Assembly: GCA_003427395.1 (NCBI GenBank)
Contig: BFEA01000204.1
Span: forward strand, 1,778,551 to 1,808,303
Direction: 5' to 3'
DNA from: Chara braunii
Taxonomy: Eukaryota > Streptophyta > Charophyceae > Charales > Characeae
DNA: 29,753 nt
The notes under the pieces are model-generated. The model was not told the DNA's origin. It saw only the letters and a list, made by a program, of their open reading frames with translations, and ran no database searches. Position numbers and translations under genes: made by a program. Shown one piece after another: positions 9,837-18,777 of the stretch (positions are counted from its first letter, which is position 1; the number at the start of each line of letters is the position of its first letter).

Positions 9837-10375
9837 CTCAAGATTGCTGACCTCTCTCGACACTTCTATGTTACCACCGATGCCTCAGACTTTGCTGTTG
9901 GAGCCGTCCTGTCCCAGCACTTCCCCCACGAGATCCCGGACTCCCCCTCCATCAAGGATTCCCCCACCCACTCTGAGGCTCCACCCAACGAGTATCCTAT
10001 CGCATATGTGAGCAAGCAGCTCATCCCCGCAGAGATGAACTATCCCTCCAATGAGAAGGAACTCCTCGTCGTCATCCATGCCCTCAAAGTCTGGCGCCCA
10101 TACCTCGACGGTCAGCACTTCACTATCCGCACTGACAACACCATCGTCTCATGCATACTCACCAAGAAAGATATCACACCTCGCCAAGCTCGATGGTTAG
10201 ACGTTCTCGCACAATTTACATTTACCATATGTCACAACCCCGACAAAAGCAACCGCGTCGCTGATGCCCTCTCTCGACGACCCGATCACAAGCCCCCTGA
10301 GAAAGTCTATGCCGCCATGACTCATGTTCAACTCCTCCTATCACTCCACCAGCGCTATACTGACGGGTACCCTTC
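9837..10375 (+). pseudogene. RNase H of element C
   Basis: One open frame covers the whole domain: HFYVTTDASDFAVGAVLSQ (catalytic D), a proline/serine insert, PIAYVSKQLIPAEMNYPSNEKELLVVIHALKVWRPYL (catalytic E), FTIRTDNTIVSCIL (catalytic D), then VADALSRRPDHKPP at the end. This is the best preserved part of element C. The domain removes the RNA strand after reverse transcription. A deletion just upstream (near 9830) removes the usual linker from RT, and a frame change near 10370 separates it from integrase. Confidence 0.88.
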
Positions 10376-11400
10376 GTGCCCCAATTTCTCTACCATCTAC
10401 AAAAGCTTCGCGACCTCGACACCGTCCCCGACTACTCCCTCTGTGGCAACCTCTTATACATTAACACTAAAGGCACCCGCCGACTCTGTATCCTCGACGC
10501 AAATGGTCTTTGTACCCAACTCTTGGCCGAACACCACGACGCCAAGATCGTAGGACACCTTGGTTTCCAGAAGACATTTGACACCATCTCTCGCTACTTC
10601 TACTGGCCCTCCCTCCTCGCCGACGTCAAAGCATACATCCGCTCATGCCGCACTTGTCAAGCAGTTAACCCGTCAAACCAGGCCAAGCCTAGCAAGCTCC
10701 GGGCATTGCCTATCCCCACCCATAAGTGGCAGTCCATCTCTATGGATTTTGTGTGCGGTCTCCCCAAGACCGACCATGACTATGACTGCATCTACGCCAT
10801 TGTCTGCCACTTGACCAAGCGGGCCCATTTCATCCCTTGCACCACTTTGCACAATGCCAAAGACGTCGACACACTCTTCTTAGAGTATGTTGCACGCCAT
10901 CACGGTCTCCACGAAAACATCATCAGTGACCGTGATCCTCGCTTCCTTTCCCAATTTTGGAAAAACCTGTTCAAAGCTTACGACACCACTATCAAGTACA
11001 ACACTGTATTCCATCCCAGACAGATGGCCAGACCGAAAAGATGAACGATACTCTCCAAAAGGTCCTGCGGAAGTACTGTCATCCACACCAGCATGAGTGG
11101 GATCAGCTACTCACCGCCACCGAGATTGCCTACAACAACGTTGTCTGCCCTTCCACTGGCATGTCCCCATACTACCTTGACCTTGGCTACCATCCCCGCT
11201 TGCCCTCAGACTTCTTGCTCCCCTCACAGCTCAACCCATCCACTCCTTGTCCTATTCTCAATGAATGGGTTACAACAATGAACCGCCTCCTTAGAGAAGC
11301 CATTGACGCCCTTGAATGAACCAAACAACAACAAGCCGACAAGACCAACAAACACAGACGAGATATCATTGAGATATCATATTCAAAGTAGGGGACAAAG
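10376..11400 (+). pseudogene. Integrase of element C
   Basis: The frame from 10376 has the zinc-binding region (AEHHDAKIVGHLGF, then CRTCQ), followed by the DDE core: WQSISMDFVCGL (first D) and ISDRDPRFLSQF (second D). A single-base loss at about 11030 shifts the frame; the next frame continues with TDGQTEKMNDTLQKVLRKYC, which supplies the catalytic E. A TGA at 11317-11319 interrupts just before TKQQQADKTNKHRR, where arginine (CGA) is expected from context. A short duplication near 11361-11385 (GAGATATCAT repeated) adds another break. Confidence 0.88.
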
Positions 11401-11836
11401 TCTGGCTCTCCGCCAAACGCTTTGAACCCGAACACGGCTTGTCCAAGAAACTCTCAAACAAGTGGCTCGGTCCATTCCCCGTCATTGAACAAACATGCCC
11501 TGTTACGAACTTCAACCACCCCCTGACATGAGCCGTGTTCACCCTGTTTTCCATGTCGAGTACTTGAAAGAATACCATGTATCACCTCCACAATTTGCCG
11601 ACCGCTCGTATCCCAGACCTCCACCAATAATGCTATCTACCGGGCCAGAATTCGTGGTAGATTCTATCATAGGACGAAGAAGAACTCAAGTATCCGATCA
11701 TCCGGAACTAATCACTGAATACAAAGTCAAACGGACCGGATACCCAAATGAAGAATCTACATGGGAACCCCTGGATAATCTCAAGAATGCCATGAAACAT
11801 GTTCGTGCCTATGATCATGCTCACTGTGTATCCTAG
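11401..11836 (+). pseudogene. Integrase C-terminus and chromodomain of element C
   Basis: The piece from 11495 reads VHPVFHVEYLKEY (the usual end of a gypsy integrase), then EFVVDSIIGRRRTQ and a chromodomain core EYKVKRTGYPNEESTWEPLDNL followed by MKHVRAYDHAH. It ends at a TAG (11834-11836). The aromatic and WEP positions correspond to the domain in element A. The integrase stretch just before (near 11401-11494, KVWLSAKRFEPEHGLSKKL in another frame) shows one more frame break. This module is the hallmark of chromoviruses. Confidence 0.85.
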
Positions 11837-13335
11837 TTATATACTACGCATAACACCCACATACCCTGCATAAACCTTGCCTCATTGCTCTACACCCCCC
11901 CCCCCTCACCCAGCAAAACCCCTGGCCCTCGACCTCTCCCTGTCTGATCTGCACCTGCCTCAGTCTCGTTCCCCAATCTGCCCTCTACGACATCCTTTGT
12001 CTCTCTTGTCCAAGCCTTACCTATGGCTCTTGTGTATCACCGGCGATAAAGGATCTAATGAGAAGCGCACGAGGACAATGGCCTGCTGCAGCACAGTTCG
12101 AGGAGATTAAGCAACTGGTTGGCCACCATGCTGTCCCTTTGGCCGGCACCTGGACTCGCAAACATCCGGAGCAGCACTCTTGACATGGACATCAGGATCA
12201 GCCTGCGACCTGCTATCCGGTGTAGGGCCATACCCTGTTAGACTTTCGAGCCTGAGTCGACCCGCTGCGGGTCCCAGTTGGCTCTGCTCCGCCCGATCTC
12301 ATGCTCAGGGCGCGGGGCGTTTGTCACAGGGGTACCCCCACCTAGTGTTTGCGATGGATGGGGATGGGTCATTTTGCGAGAAAGCTTTGACATTGGGGAT
12401 GTAGCTCAACCTCGCGCCGGGTGGCAGTCTCGTTGGTCATTCCGCAAACGCTGATTTCTTTTTGATTCTTGGTTGTGTTCTCAAGCAAATACTCCTTCCA
12501 ATACGCAGGCTGTCCAGGGTTCTTTGAGAGTTCTTCTTCTTTTGTGCGCAGGCTAAGCGTCATCCTTAGGCCACACACCATTTCCCAAAACACAGCAATC
12601 CTATGGCGTCATCGAGGTGTGGCAATGCCGTCTTTCCCCTCGCCGCTACGCACTCCTCGTGTCACATATATTCCATCCATCGATATGGGAGCAAGCCCCT
12701 TAGTCTTTTCGGGGCCTTCATACGCATGCACATGCCACTTCACATTCCGATTAGCAAAAGTCACACCCCTCTCTTTCATTCATCCTCCAAATCTCATGCA
12801 CAAAGGTCTCTTTCGTGGGTCGATTTTACACTAAGGGTCTAGTAGCCCCTTTGCCCCCCCTCTTCCCTTTTCCTTTGCCAGCCGGTTTTTCCCGGCCCGG
12901 TCCCGCTCAAGGCATCCCAAGGCTTTACTCACCTGCACGATCCCACACAAAGGCAAAAACCGATACAATCCCCCATTGGGGTCAACACATAGCCCTTCCC
13001 GCATGCCTAACTTTCTTTTTCTTAGGCTTCTCTTTATTCTCCTTCCTTTGATCAATCAGTCTATCCTCTTCTCATAGTCATGCAGTCGGGGAAATGGTTC
13101 AGTCAAACTGACCTTTCTTTAAGTACCGACTTGGTCTAGTCCTCTTTCCGGACTCGACTCCTCTCAATTGCTCCCATGTGTTTTCCTTTTCCTTCTAGCC
13201 CTCCCCTTGCCCACTTACTCCGCCAAGCGAGGACAAATTATTTTCACCGTTCGTTCCCTGGCAATGTAACAAGTGAGTGGTGAAGGGTTAGTTATATGCC
13301 AAGTGGTGGAAGGGGGAGAGGGTAAGACGGAGAGG

Positions 13336-13338
<3 letters not shown>
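11837..13338. other. No recognisable gene; possible 3' remnant of element C and unknown DNA
   Basis: I see no known domain here. There is a poly-C run near 11889-11901. A short plus-strand stretch, 12022-12183, stays open and reads protein-like (IKDLMRSARGQWPAAAQFEE...) up to a TGA, but I do not recognise it. A 74-codon minus-strand frame (12369-12593) also reads rather protein-like, with no family match. The bases GGGGATGTAGCTCAA near 12395 resemble the 5' end of tRNA-Ala but nothing else of a tRNA follows. The part from about 12850 is pyrimidine-rich and non-coding in appearance. Confidence 0.4.

Positions 13339-13385
<47 letters not shown>
13339..13385. repeat. (GA)n microsatellite at assembly gap edge
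   Basis: A pure GA run of about 23 units ends directly at the N gap, so the repeat probably caused the assembly break and its true length is unknown. Confidence 0.95.
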
Positions 13386-13810
13386 NNNNNNNNNNNNNNN
13401 NNNNNNNNNNNNNNNNNNNNNNNNNNNNNNNNNNNNNNNNNNNNNNNNNNNNNNNNNNNNNNNNNNNNNNNNNNNNNNNNNNNNNNNNNNNNNNNNNNNN
13501 NNNNNNNNNNNNNNNNNNNNNNNNNNNNNNNNNNNNNNNNNNNNNNNNNNNNNNNNNNNNNNNNNNNNNNNNNNNNNNNNNNNNNNNNNNNNNNNNNNNN
13601 NNNNNNNNNNNNNNNNNNNNNNNNNNNNNNNNNNNNNNNNNNNNNNNNNNNNNNNNNNNNNNNNNNNNNNNNNNNNNNNNNNNNNNNNNNNNNNNNNNNN
13701 NNNNNNNNNNNNNNNNNNNNNNNNNNNNNNNNNNNNNNNNNNNNNNNNNNNNNNNNNNNNNNNNNNNNNNNNNNNNNNNNNNNNNNNNNNNNNNNNNNNN
13801 NNNNNNNNNN
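13386..13810. other. Assembly gap (425 N)
   Basis: Unbroken Ns. The left edge is a GA microsatellite and the right edge is a 53-bp minisatellite, so the missing sequence is probably more of one or both. Any reading frame crossing it is meaningless. Confidence 1.
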
Positions 13811-14466
13811 AGGGAGAAGGAGGAGAAAATGGAGTGAGGTGATTGGCTATGGTGGATGGGAGGAGGAGATGGGAGGAGGGAGATGATCCGAGGCGATTTG
13901 CTATGGCGAATGGGTGAGGGAGAAGGAGGAGAAAATGGAGTGAGGTGATTGGCTATGGTGGATGGGAGAAGAAGATGGAGGAGGGAGGTGGAGTGAGGCG
14001 GAAGGCCATGGTGGATGGGTGAAGGAGAAGGAGGAGGGAGATGGTACGAGGAGGACGGTTATGGTGGATGAGAGAAGATGACGGAGGAGGGAGATGGTGT
14101 GAGGTGGATGGCTATGGTGGATGGGGTGAATGAGATGGAGGAGGGACATGGTGTGAGGTGGATGGCTATGGTGGATGGGGTGAAGGAGATGGAGGAGGGA
14201 GACGGTGCGAGGCGGATGGCTATGGTGGTCGGGTGAAGAAGATGGAGGTGGGAGATGGGGTGAGGTGCTTGGCTATGGTGGATGGGTGAAGAAGATGGAG
14301 GAGAGGAACGGGGTGAGGTGATTTGGCTATGGTGGATGGGTGAAGAAGATGAAGGTGGGGGATGGAGTGAGGTGCTTGGCTACGGTGGATGGGTGAAGAA
14401 GATGAAGGTGGGGGATGGAGTGAGGTGCTTGGCTATGGTGGATGGGTGAAGAAGACGGAGGAGAGA
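13811..14466. repeat. 53-bp minisatellite, about 12 copies
   Basis: The unit runs from GGCTATGGTGGATGGG through a GAAGAAGATGGAGGAGG-like part to GTGAGGTG and back to GGCTATGG. Most units are 53 bp, some 52-54. Copies differ by about 5-25%; the two near 14332-14437 are almost identical, which suggests recent local duplication. The left end is lost in the gap. Minus-strand frames through it only translate the repeat (His/Pro/Ser-rich) and are not genes. Confidence 0.93.
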
Positions 14467-14756
14467 GGCATTGGCCCCTTAGTCCCATTTTCGGACCGGC
14501 CCATGCCCTGACGGTTGGCCGTTGGTTTCCCAGCGGCAGCAGCCGCAGCAAGGGACTTAGTCAGTCGTTAGGAAACATGGCATTAGTGTAATACACAGCA
14601 ACAACAGCAACAACAGTCCTACTAATGAAAACAATCATTTTTCTCTTGCTTCTGCTTCCCACCTTCGATTAGAACACGGGGGGTCTCGACGGGGCATGTG
14701 TGTGCCAAGTCCACTAGTCAAGGGTGAATGAGACTATCACCGATCACATGAGCTTT
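14467..14756. other. No gene seen
   Basis: Unique-looking sequence between two tandem arrays. It holds a short CAACAACAGCAACAACAG stretch near 14597-14617. No coding motif was recognised. Confidence 0.5.
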
Positions 14757-15120
14757 GACAAGGGGAGAGTGTGGCTAGAGAGAACCCATGCATGTGACTA
14801 GTGGAGCAGCCAAACGCGAATCGGACAATCTCCGAATGTATGAACTTGACAAAGTGAGGGGGCAAGTAATGAGAGCACATGTACATGAGGAGTGGAACAG
14901 CCAAGTGTGAATCGGAACATTGCCAACTGCCTGAACTTGACAAAGTGAGGGTGGAACTAGCGAGAACACATGCACATGAGTAGTAGAACAGCCAAGTGTG
15001 AATCGGAACACTATCAAATGTGTGAACTTGACAAAATAATGGTGCGAGTAGTGGGAACACAGGTACATGGGTAGTAGAACAGCCAAGTGTGAATCGGAAC
15101 ACTACCAAAGGCATGAACTT
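14757..15120. repeat. Four tandem copies of a 91-bp unit
   Basis: Units lie at 14757-14847, 14848-14938, 14939-15029 and 15030-15120, each exactly 91 bp. Each starts with GACAA and ends with TGAACTT; the core is ACATGNACATG...AACAGCCAAGTGTGAATCGGAAC. The first unit is the most diverged, the last two the most alike. Strict length conservation with base divergence suggests amplification without later indels. The overlapping minus-strand frames (Cys/Ser/Thr-rich) are repeat translations; 91 is not a multiple of three, so successive units are read in different frames. Confidence 0.95.
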
Positions 15121-15469
15121 GATTCAAATTTGAGCCCCTAAGCTCTCTTTTTTAATTTTTGGTGCATCTGGCCCTCTTTTTGGGCCAAATGTACAGTTTT
15201 GTCTTTTTCTCTCTTTTGTTTCTTTCCATTTTGGGCTGCCAACTTATTTTGGAGTACAAGAAAACCGGTAATTTTTCCTTTGCATTTTTTTTGGGTAGGC
15301 CTCATAAAAAACGGCCATATTCCCTGACCTAAAAGAAAACCGGTAATTTTTCCTTTGCATTTTTTTTTTTTTCTCTTTTTAATTCAGATTTTGTGGAGAT
15401 ATTGCCCCAAGGGTCATATCTCTGCATTTCGGATTGCCCTCCTTGAATCTTGGAGGGATGAGGTCACAG

Positions 15470-15502
15470 TAGGGACTGGCAGTAGGGACCTGCCAGTCCC
15501 TA
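15470..15502. repeat. Perfect 13-bp inverted repeat (hairpin)
   Basis: TAGGGACTGGCAG is followed after the 7-nt spacer TAGGGAC by CTGCCAGTCCCTA, its exact complement. A related imperfect version occurs at about 16948-16980 (AGTAGGGACCTACCAGTCCCTACT...GGCAGTCCCTA). It could form an RNA or DNA stem-loop. Confidence 0.85.
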
Positions 15503-15857
15503 TTGTGCAGATCCCAATAGACCGGCACATTCTCCTCCACTCTTTTCTCCCCTTTTGTCCCATTCCCCCTCCATTTTTTTTTATTTTTTTCTTCTTTTCT
15601 TTTATTTCTGATGTGACAAGTGTCAAGTAGCTGTTGAGTCTTTTTCTAGACCATGGATCCTCGTCCATGGCCAGATTCAGGCTCAATAGTTGACCGTTAT
15701 ATCTCGGACTACAATAATGACACCCCCATGCTCCTAGGGGGGGTTCTCTTTGCTTCCGTTAGTCTCAATTTTGAGCCCCCTTTGCTCCAATTTTCTTTGG
15801 ACAACCTTTTTTCTGTGTTGAGCCCCTTGGAGCTCTATTTTCCCATGCCTAGCTAGT

Positions 15858-15871
15858 CCGAGATATCTCGG
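15858..15871. repeat. 14-bp palindrome CCGAGATATCTCGG
   Basis: A perfect self-complementary 14-mer. Its right half, ATATCTCGG, is the same as the right arm of the dispersed CAGTCCG hairpins in this zone, so it is probably a rearranged relative of them. Confidence 0.8.
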
Positions 15872-16392
15872 AATGTTGGGCAGCCCTCTCAACACCATTA
15901 TTTGCTTTTTTTTCTCTCACGCTCTCCCACTTGATCCCGCTAGTGCTCGCACTAGTGGTGCTAATATTTTCCACCGTCTAGATCTTTGATCTCCACGGTG
16001 TCGTTCGCTTGCACGACCATTCCTCCTGGTTGGCTCATGGTTACCTTGGGACAACTCAAGTCTCTGCCACTCTCCTCGTACTAGTTCCATTTTTTTGTCC
16101 CACCGGTAGCCCCGCTGACGCGTGTCCCGTTTTTTCGACTATTTTTATTTGGGCCCATTTGGTCTCCGGCAACGTCCTAGATGATGTTCCACTTTTATTT
16201 TTGGGCGTCCTTGTCCTTGTTGGTTCCAATATCCCTTCCTCAGGTGCCTCATGTGTGTCGATTATTCTTGGCCGCGAGATATCATCTCACGGTTGCCATT
16301 TACCGTTTCTATTTGCCTCATGCCGAAAATCTCTCTTTTCTACCCTTTTGGGTTTGTCATGGCTCATTTTTCCCTTGGCCTAGGCATCCTCA

Positions 16393-16418
16393 TGCAGTCC
16401 GTTATTTCTCGGACTGCA
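16393..16418. repeat. Dispersed hairpin TGCAGTCCG/CGGACTGCA, copy 1
   Basis: A nine-base arm TGCAGTCCG, an eight-base loop TTATTTCT, then the exact complement CGGACTGCA, followed by ATTATG. Diverged copies lie at about 15688-15712, 16556-16581 and 16718-16742. Confidence 0.85.
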
Positions 16419-16747
16419 ATTATGATTATTTTTCTAGTCCCACAGCCCCACAACTTGCCCCATATTGAAAGAAAATGAAGCCCTCAGTTCTTCAGTGCAT
16501 CCGGGCTCAATATTGGCTCCGGATGTACTTAAAACATGTGTTTTCCACTTCCCCATGCAGTCCCTTGTAACTCAGACTGCAATGGGGGTCAATTTTCTAG
16601 CCCCATTGCCCCACAACTAGCCCAAAACTGAAGGAAAAAGAAATGACCAACTTTCAAGTGGATCCCGGCTCAACATTGGCTCCGGATGCACCTAAAACAT
16701 GTGTTTCTCCTCCCCTATGTAATCCGTTGTATTTCGGTTGCATGGGG

Positions 16748-16794
16748 CCTTGATTTTTCTTGATTTTCTTTGCAAAATCAAGAGAAAATCAAGG
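16748..16794. repeat. 20-bp near-perfect inverted repeat
   Basis: CCTTGATTTTTCTTGATTTT (16748-16767) and AAAATCAAGAGAAAATCAAGG (16774-16794) are complementary with one extra base, around a 6-nt spacer. AT-rich hairpin; no terminator or transposon end recognised. Confidence 0.85.
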
Positions 16795-17142
16795 TCCTTT
16801 GCAACCGCCATACTCCAGAATGTATCTGGTCACGATGGATCTCCCCAAGCGGCTGCTTTTTACCGTTAAGACCCTTTTCTTTTTTTCTTTTCTTTTCTCT
16901 TTTCTTTTCTTTTCTTTTCTTTTCTTTTTCCTTCTTTCTTGGACAGTAGGGACCTACCAGTCCCTACTTGTGGCAGTCCCTAGTGACGGCCAACTTACTC
17001 ACTCCCTCTCACTTTTTTTTGTTTTATTATTTCACATTTTTTTTTTCTTTTCTTTCTTTTCCTAGCATGCCAAGTGTCAAGTGGCCGTTAAGGCCCTTTT
17101 CTAGGCCCTTCCTCTTAGTTTTGGCCCTCCTTATGCCCATGG

Positions 17143-17168
17143 TGCAGTCCGTTATATCTCGGACTGCA
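17143..17168. repeat. Dispersed hairpin TGCAGTCCG/CGGACTGCA, copy 2
   Basis: Same arms as the copy at 16393 with loop TTATATCT; only the loop differs, by one base. It is followed by ATTATG as in the other copy. Confidence 0.85.
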
Positions 17169-17392
17169 ATTATGGCTTCCACATGCGCATAGGAGCTTCT
17201 TTTTACCTTTATTTCTCTCACACAGTAGCCCTTCCTACTCCGATTTTCTCCCGGAGGCCTATTTTTCACATGGAGTCTCTTTTGAGTTCATTTTCTTGAG
17301 GGAGGCTGATACGAGATTTTTCGGATTGCTCCCATGCCTCCCACTTCATGTTTCTTTACTTTTCTTTTTCCTTTTGGCCTTCGCGTTTGCTA

Positions 17393-17452
17393 CCACTAGT
17401 GCTTGCACTAGTGGTGCTAATATTTTTGGTCGTCAAGATCTCGATCTTGACG
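17393..17452. repeat. Two adjacent perfect palindromes
   Basis: CCACTAGTGC-TT-GCACTAGTGG (17393-17414) and CGTCAAGATC-TC-GATCTTGACG (17431-17452) each have perfect 10-bp arms and a 2-nt centre. A decayed counterpart with the same order lies at about 15939-15997 (GCTAGTGCTCGCACTAGTGG, then CCGTCTAGATC...). Confidence 0.85.
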
Positions 17453-17527
17453 GCGCATCTTGTTTTAATTGTTTTCCCCTCACGCCGCTCTGCTGTTTCT
17501 CTCGAGACCTTCTCATGTCCCCGCCAC

Positions 17528-17630
17528 TTGTCCCATCGGAGGTCCCGGACACTTTGTCCCACCGGTGGTCCCTGACACTTAATCCCGCCGGTAGTTCCGG
17601 AGACTTAGTCCCGCCGGTGGTCCCCGACAC
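17528..17630. repeat. 26-bp tandem repeat, four copies
   Basis: Unit TTTGTCCCNCCGGTGGTCCCNGACAC, at 17528-17552, 17553-17578, 17579-17604 and 17605-17630. Copies differ at a few positions. Confidence 0.85.
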
Positions 17631-18286
17631 TTTCTGTCCCAGATACTATTGTTTTTACTTAGTCTCACGTGGTCCCTGGTGCTTTTCCTCGAGGTGTCCC
17701 ATGTTCTTTCGGCGTCTACCGCCCTGTGGTGGCTCTCTTTCCCCTACCTTTTTTTGGGCTTTGCGCACGCCGGTTTCTCCGGCCGCGGGGCCTCCAATCC
17801 GTGGTTTTCGTTAATTGTCGTAGGCGGCCCCCATGTTGGTCCCTTATTTTCTAGTGTCCCACAGCCACCGGGGCCGTCCACCTCTCGGCCCGCCATTCTC
17901 TTGTCATCCGTCGCGCCGCACTCTAAGTTAACGGGCCCTTGGGTCCTTGTCATGCCGAATTCAAATGGCCCTCCGGCCCCCCTGTGCGCCTATGTCTCGT
18001 CCCTTACTTGCTTGCCGTTGCCAGTTCTTTCTCCCTGCGGTACTCAGCCCGGGGCATCATTCCCTCCGGCGGTCCCGTCCTAGTCCTTTGTCTTTCTCTC
18101 TTGTCTCCTTACTCCGGATTTCTTTGTCGTGCACAATTTGGCTACATACAGGCTCTCAAGCGCCGGGGCGTTATTCGGGACATAGGTCCCGACACGGGAT
18201 CAGACTTCATCATCAGGATCGTGTACAGGACGCACCCTGGCACTTGGACCGTCATCTATTGGACTTCTACACTACTTCTTTCAAGC
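17631..18286. other. No recognisable gene, C-rich
   Basis: Open frames here are long for their position (for example plus strand from 17947) but they run through tandem repeats, are Pro/Ser/Arg-rich and show no domain I recognise. I treat them as composition effects. Confidence 0.5.
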
Positions 18287-18420
18287 TGGAACCCGCGCTA
18301 CTACGCGTCGCAAGCCTGCTGAAGACTGGTTTATCGTCAACATTTTGTACCTGTGGAACCCGTGCTACTACACGTCGCAAGCCTGCTGAAGACTGGTTTA
18401 TCATCAGCTTTTTGTACCTG
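18287..18420. repeat. 67-bp tandem duplication
   Basis: Two copies (18287-18353 and 18354-18420) starting TGGAACCCG and containing CGTCGCAAGCCTGCTGAAGA and TTTTGTACCTG, differing at a handful of bases. Confidence 0.9.
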
Positions 18421-18586
18421 GACTTACCTCAAGACCTGCTTCAAGACTCTCAGCTGGACCATTTTGCAGAACCTGCGATTTCCCCCCCAACCCCATTCAC
18501 TTTGAGATCGTCAGAAACCCCAACCCCCAAACACTGCAAAATTATTTTCCTTTCTTTGTTTTTGCTCACAGAACCCTTTCGCCCAA

Positions 18587-18777
18587 TAGTCCATCAGTAC
18601 GACAACCCTGTTCCCCCCTCAGATCATAACCCTGTAGTCCATCTGTAGGACAACCCTGTTGCCCTGCAGTTCCTAAACCCTGTAGTTCATTAGTAGGCAA
18701 ACTCTGTTCCCTCTCGTTCGCATACCTCGTAGCTCATTAGGAGGAAAACCCTGTTTCCCCCAGCCCTTGTTACCCAC
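18587..18777. repeat. 48-bp tandem repeat, four diverged copies
   Basis: Units start with TAG(T/C)(C/T)CAT at 18587, 18635, 18683 and 18730 and contain ACAACCCTGTT-like and AACCCTG-like parts. Spacing is 48, 48 and 47 bp. Confidence 0.8.

Larger units (their letters stand above)
8722..11836 (+). mobile_element. Element C: decayed chromovirus, plus strand, 5'-truncated
   Basis: The plus strand carries, in order, the segment before RT, RT with YLDD, RNase H, integrase and a chromodomain. Gag and protease are missing; sequence of this element begins by about 8722, just after fragment B. Most breaks are single-base shifts (near 9070, 9320, 9580, 9830, 10370 and 11030), plus a TGA at 11317-11319 where CGA would fit. 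No 3' LTR could be identified after the chromodomain. It shares the FYAKL.KC motif, the proline insert in RNase H and WQSISMDF in integrase with element A, so A and C are related copies in opposite orientation. Confidence 0.88.
15121..17527. repeat. Pyrimidine-rich region with dispersed hairpins and an internal diverged duplication
   Basis: No protein domain is recognisable; open frames are short and T/C-driven. Two large parts resemble each other: about 15540-16000 and about 16990-17450 share, in order, a T-rich run, AAGTGTCAAGT, TTTTCTAG, CCGTTATATCTCGGACT.CAAT.ATG and CACTAGTGGTGCTAATATTTT. Smaller direct repeats include AAACCGGTAATTTTTCCTTTGC (near 15264 and 15337) and a ~160-bp unit around 16390-16740 containing GGCTCAA.ATTGGCTCCGGATG and AAAACATGTGTTT. 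A CTTTT-rich tract covers about 16870-16930. It may be a decayed non-autonomous element. Confidence 0.55.

Noticed and set aside
12395-12470. tRNA-Ala-like start GGGGATGTAGCTCAA
   Set aside because: Only the first ~15 bases resemble a tRNA; no anticodon arm, T-arm or 3' acceptor complement follows.
13273-13842. Plus-strand open frame of 189 codons
   Set aside because: It is a GA microsatellite plus 425 Ns; not a gene.
13901-15114. Minus-strand open frames in the 53-bp and 91-bp arrays
   Set aside because: Repeat translations; the units are not multiples of three and the arrays show no coding-type substitution pattern by eye.
14757-15120. CRISPR-like array
   Set aside because: The units are head-to-tail 91-bp repeats without unique spacers, in a eukaryotic context.
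17296-18648. Open frames up to 233 codons
   Set aside because: They cross 26-, 67- and 48-bp tandem repeats, overlap in two or three frames and contain no recognisable domain.
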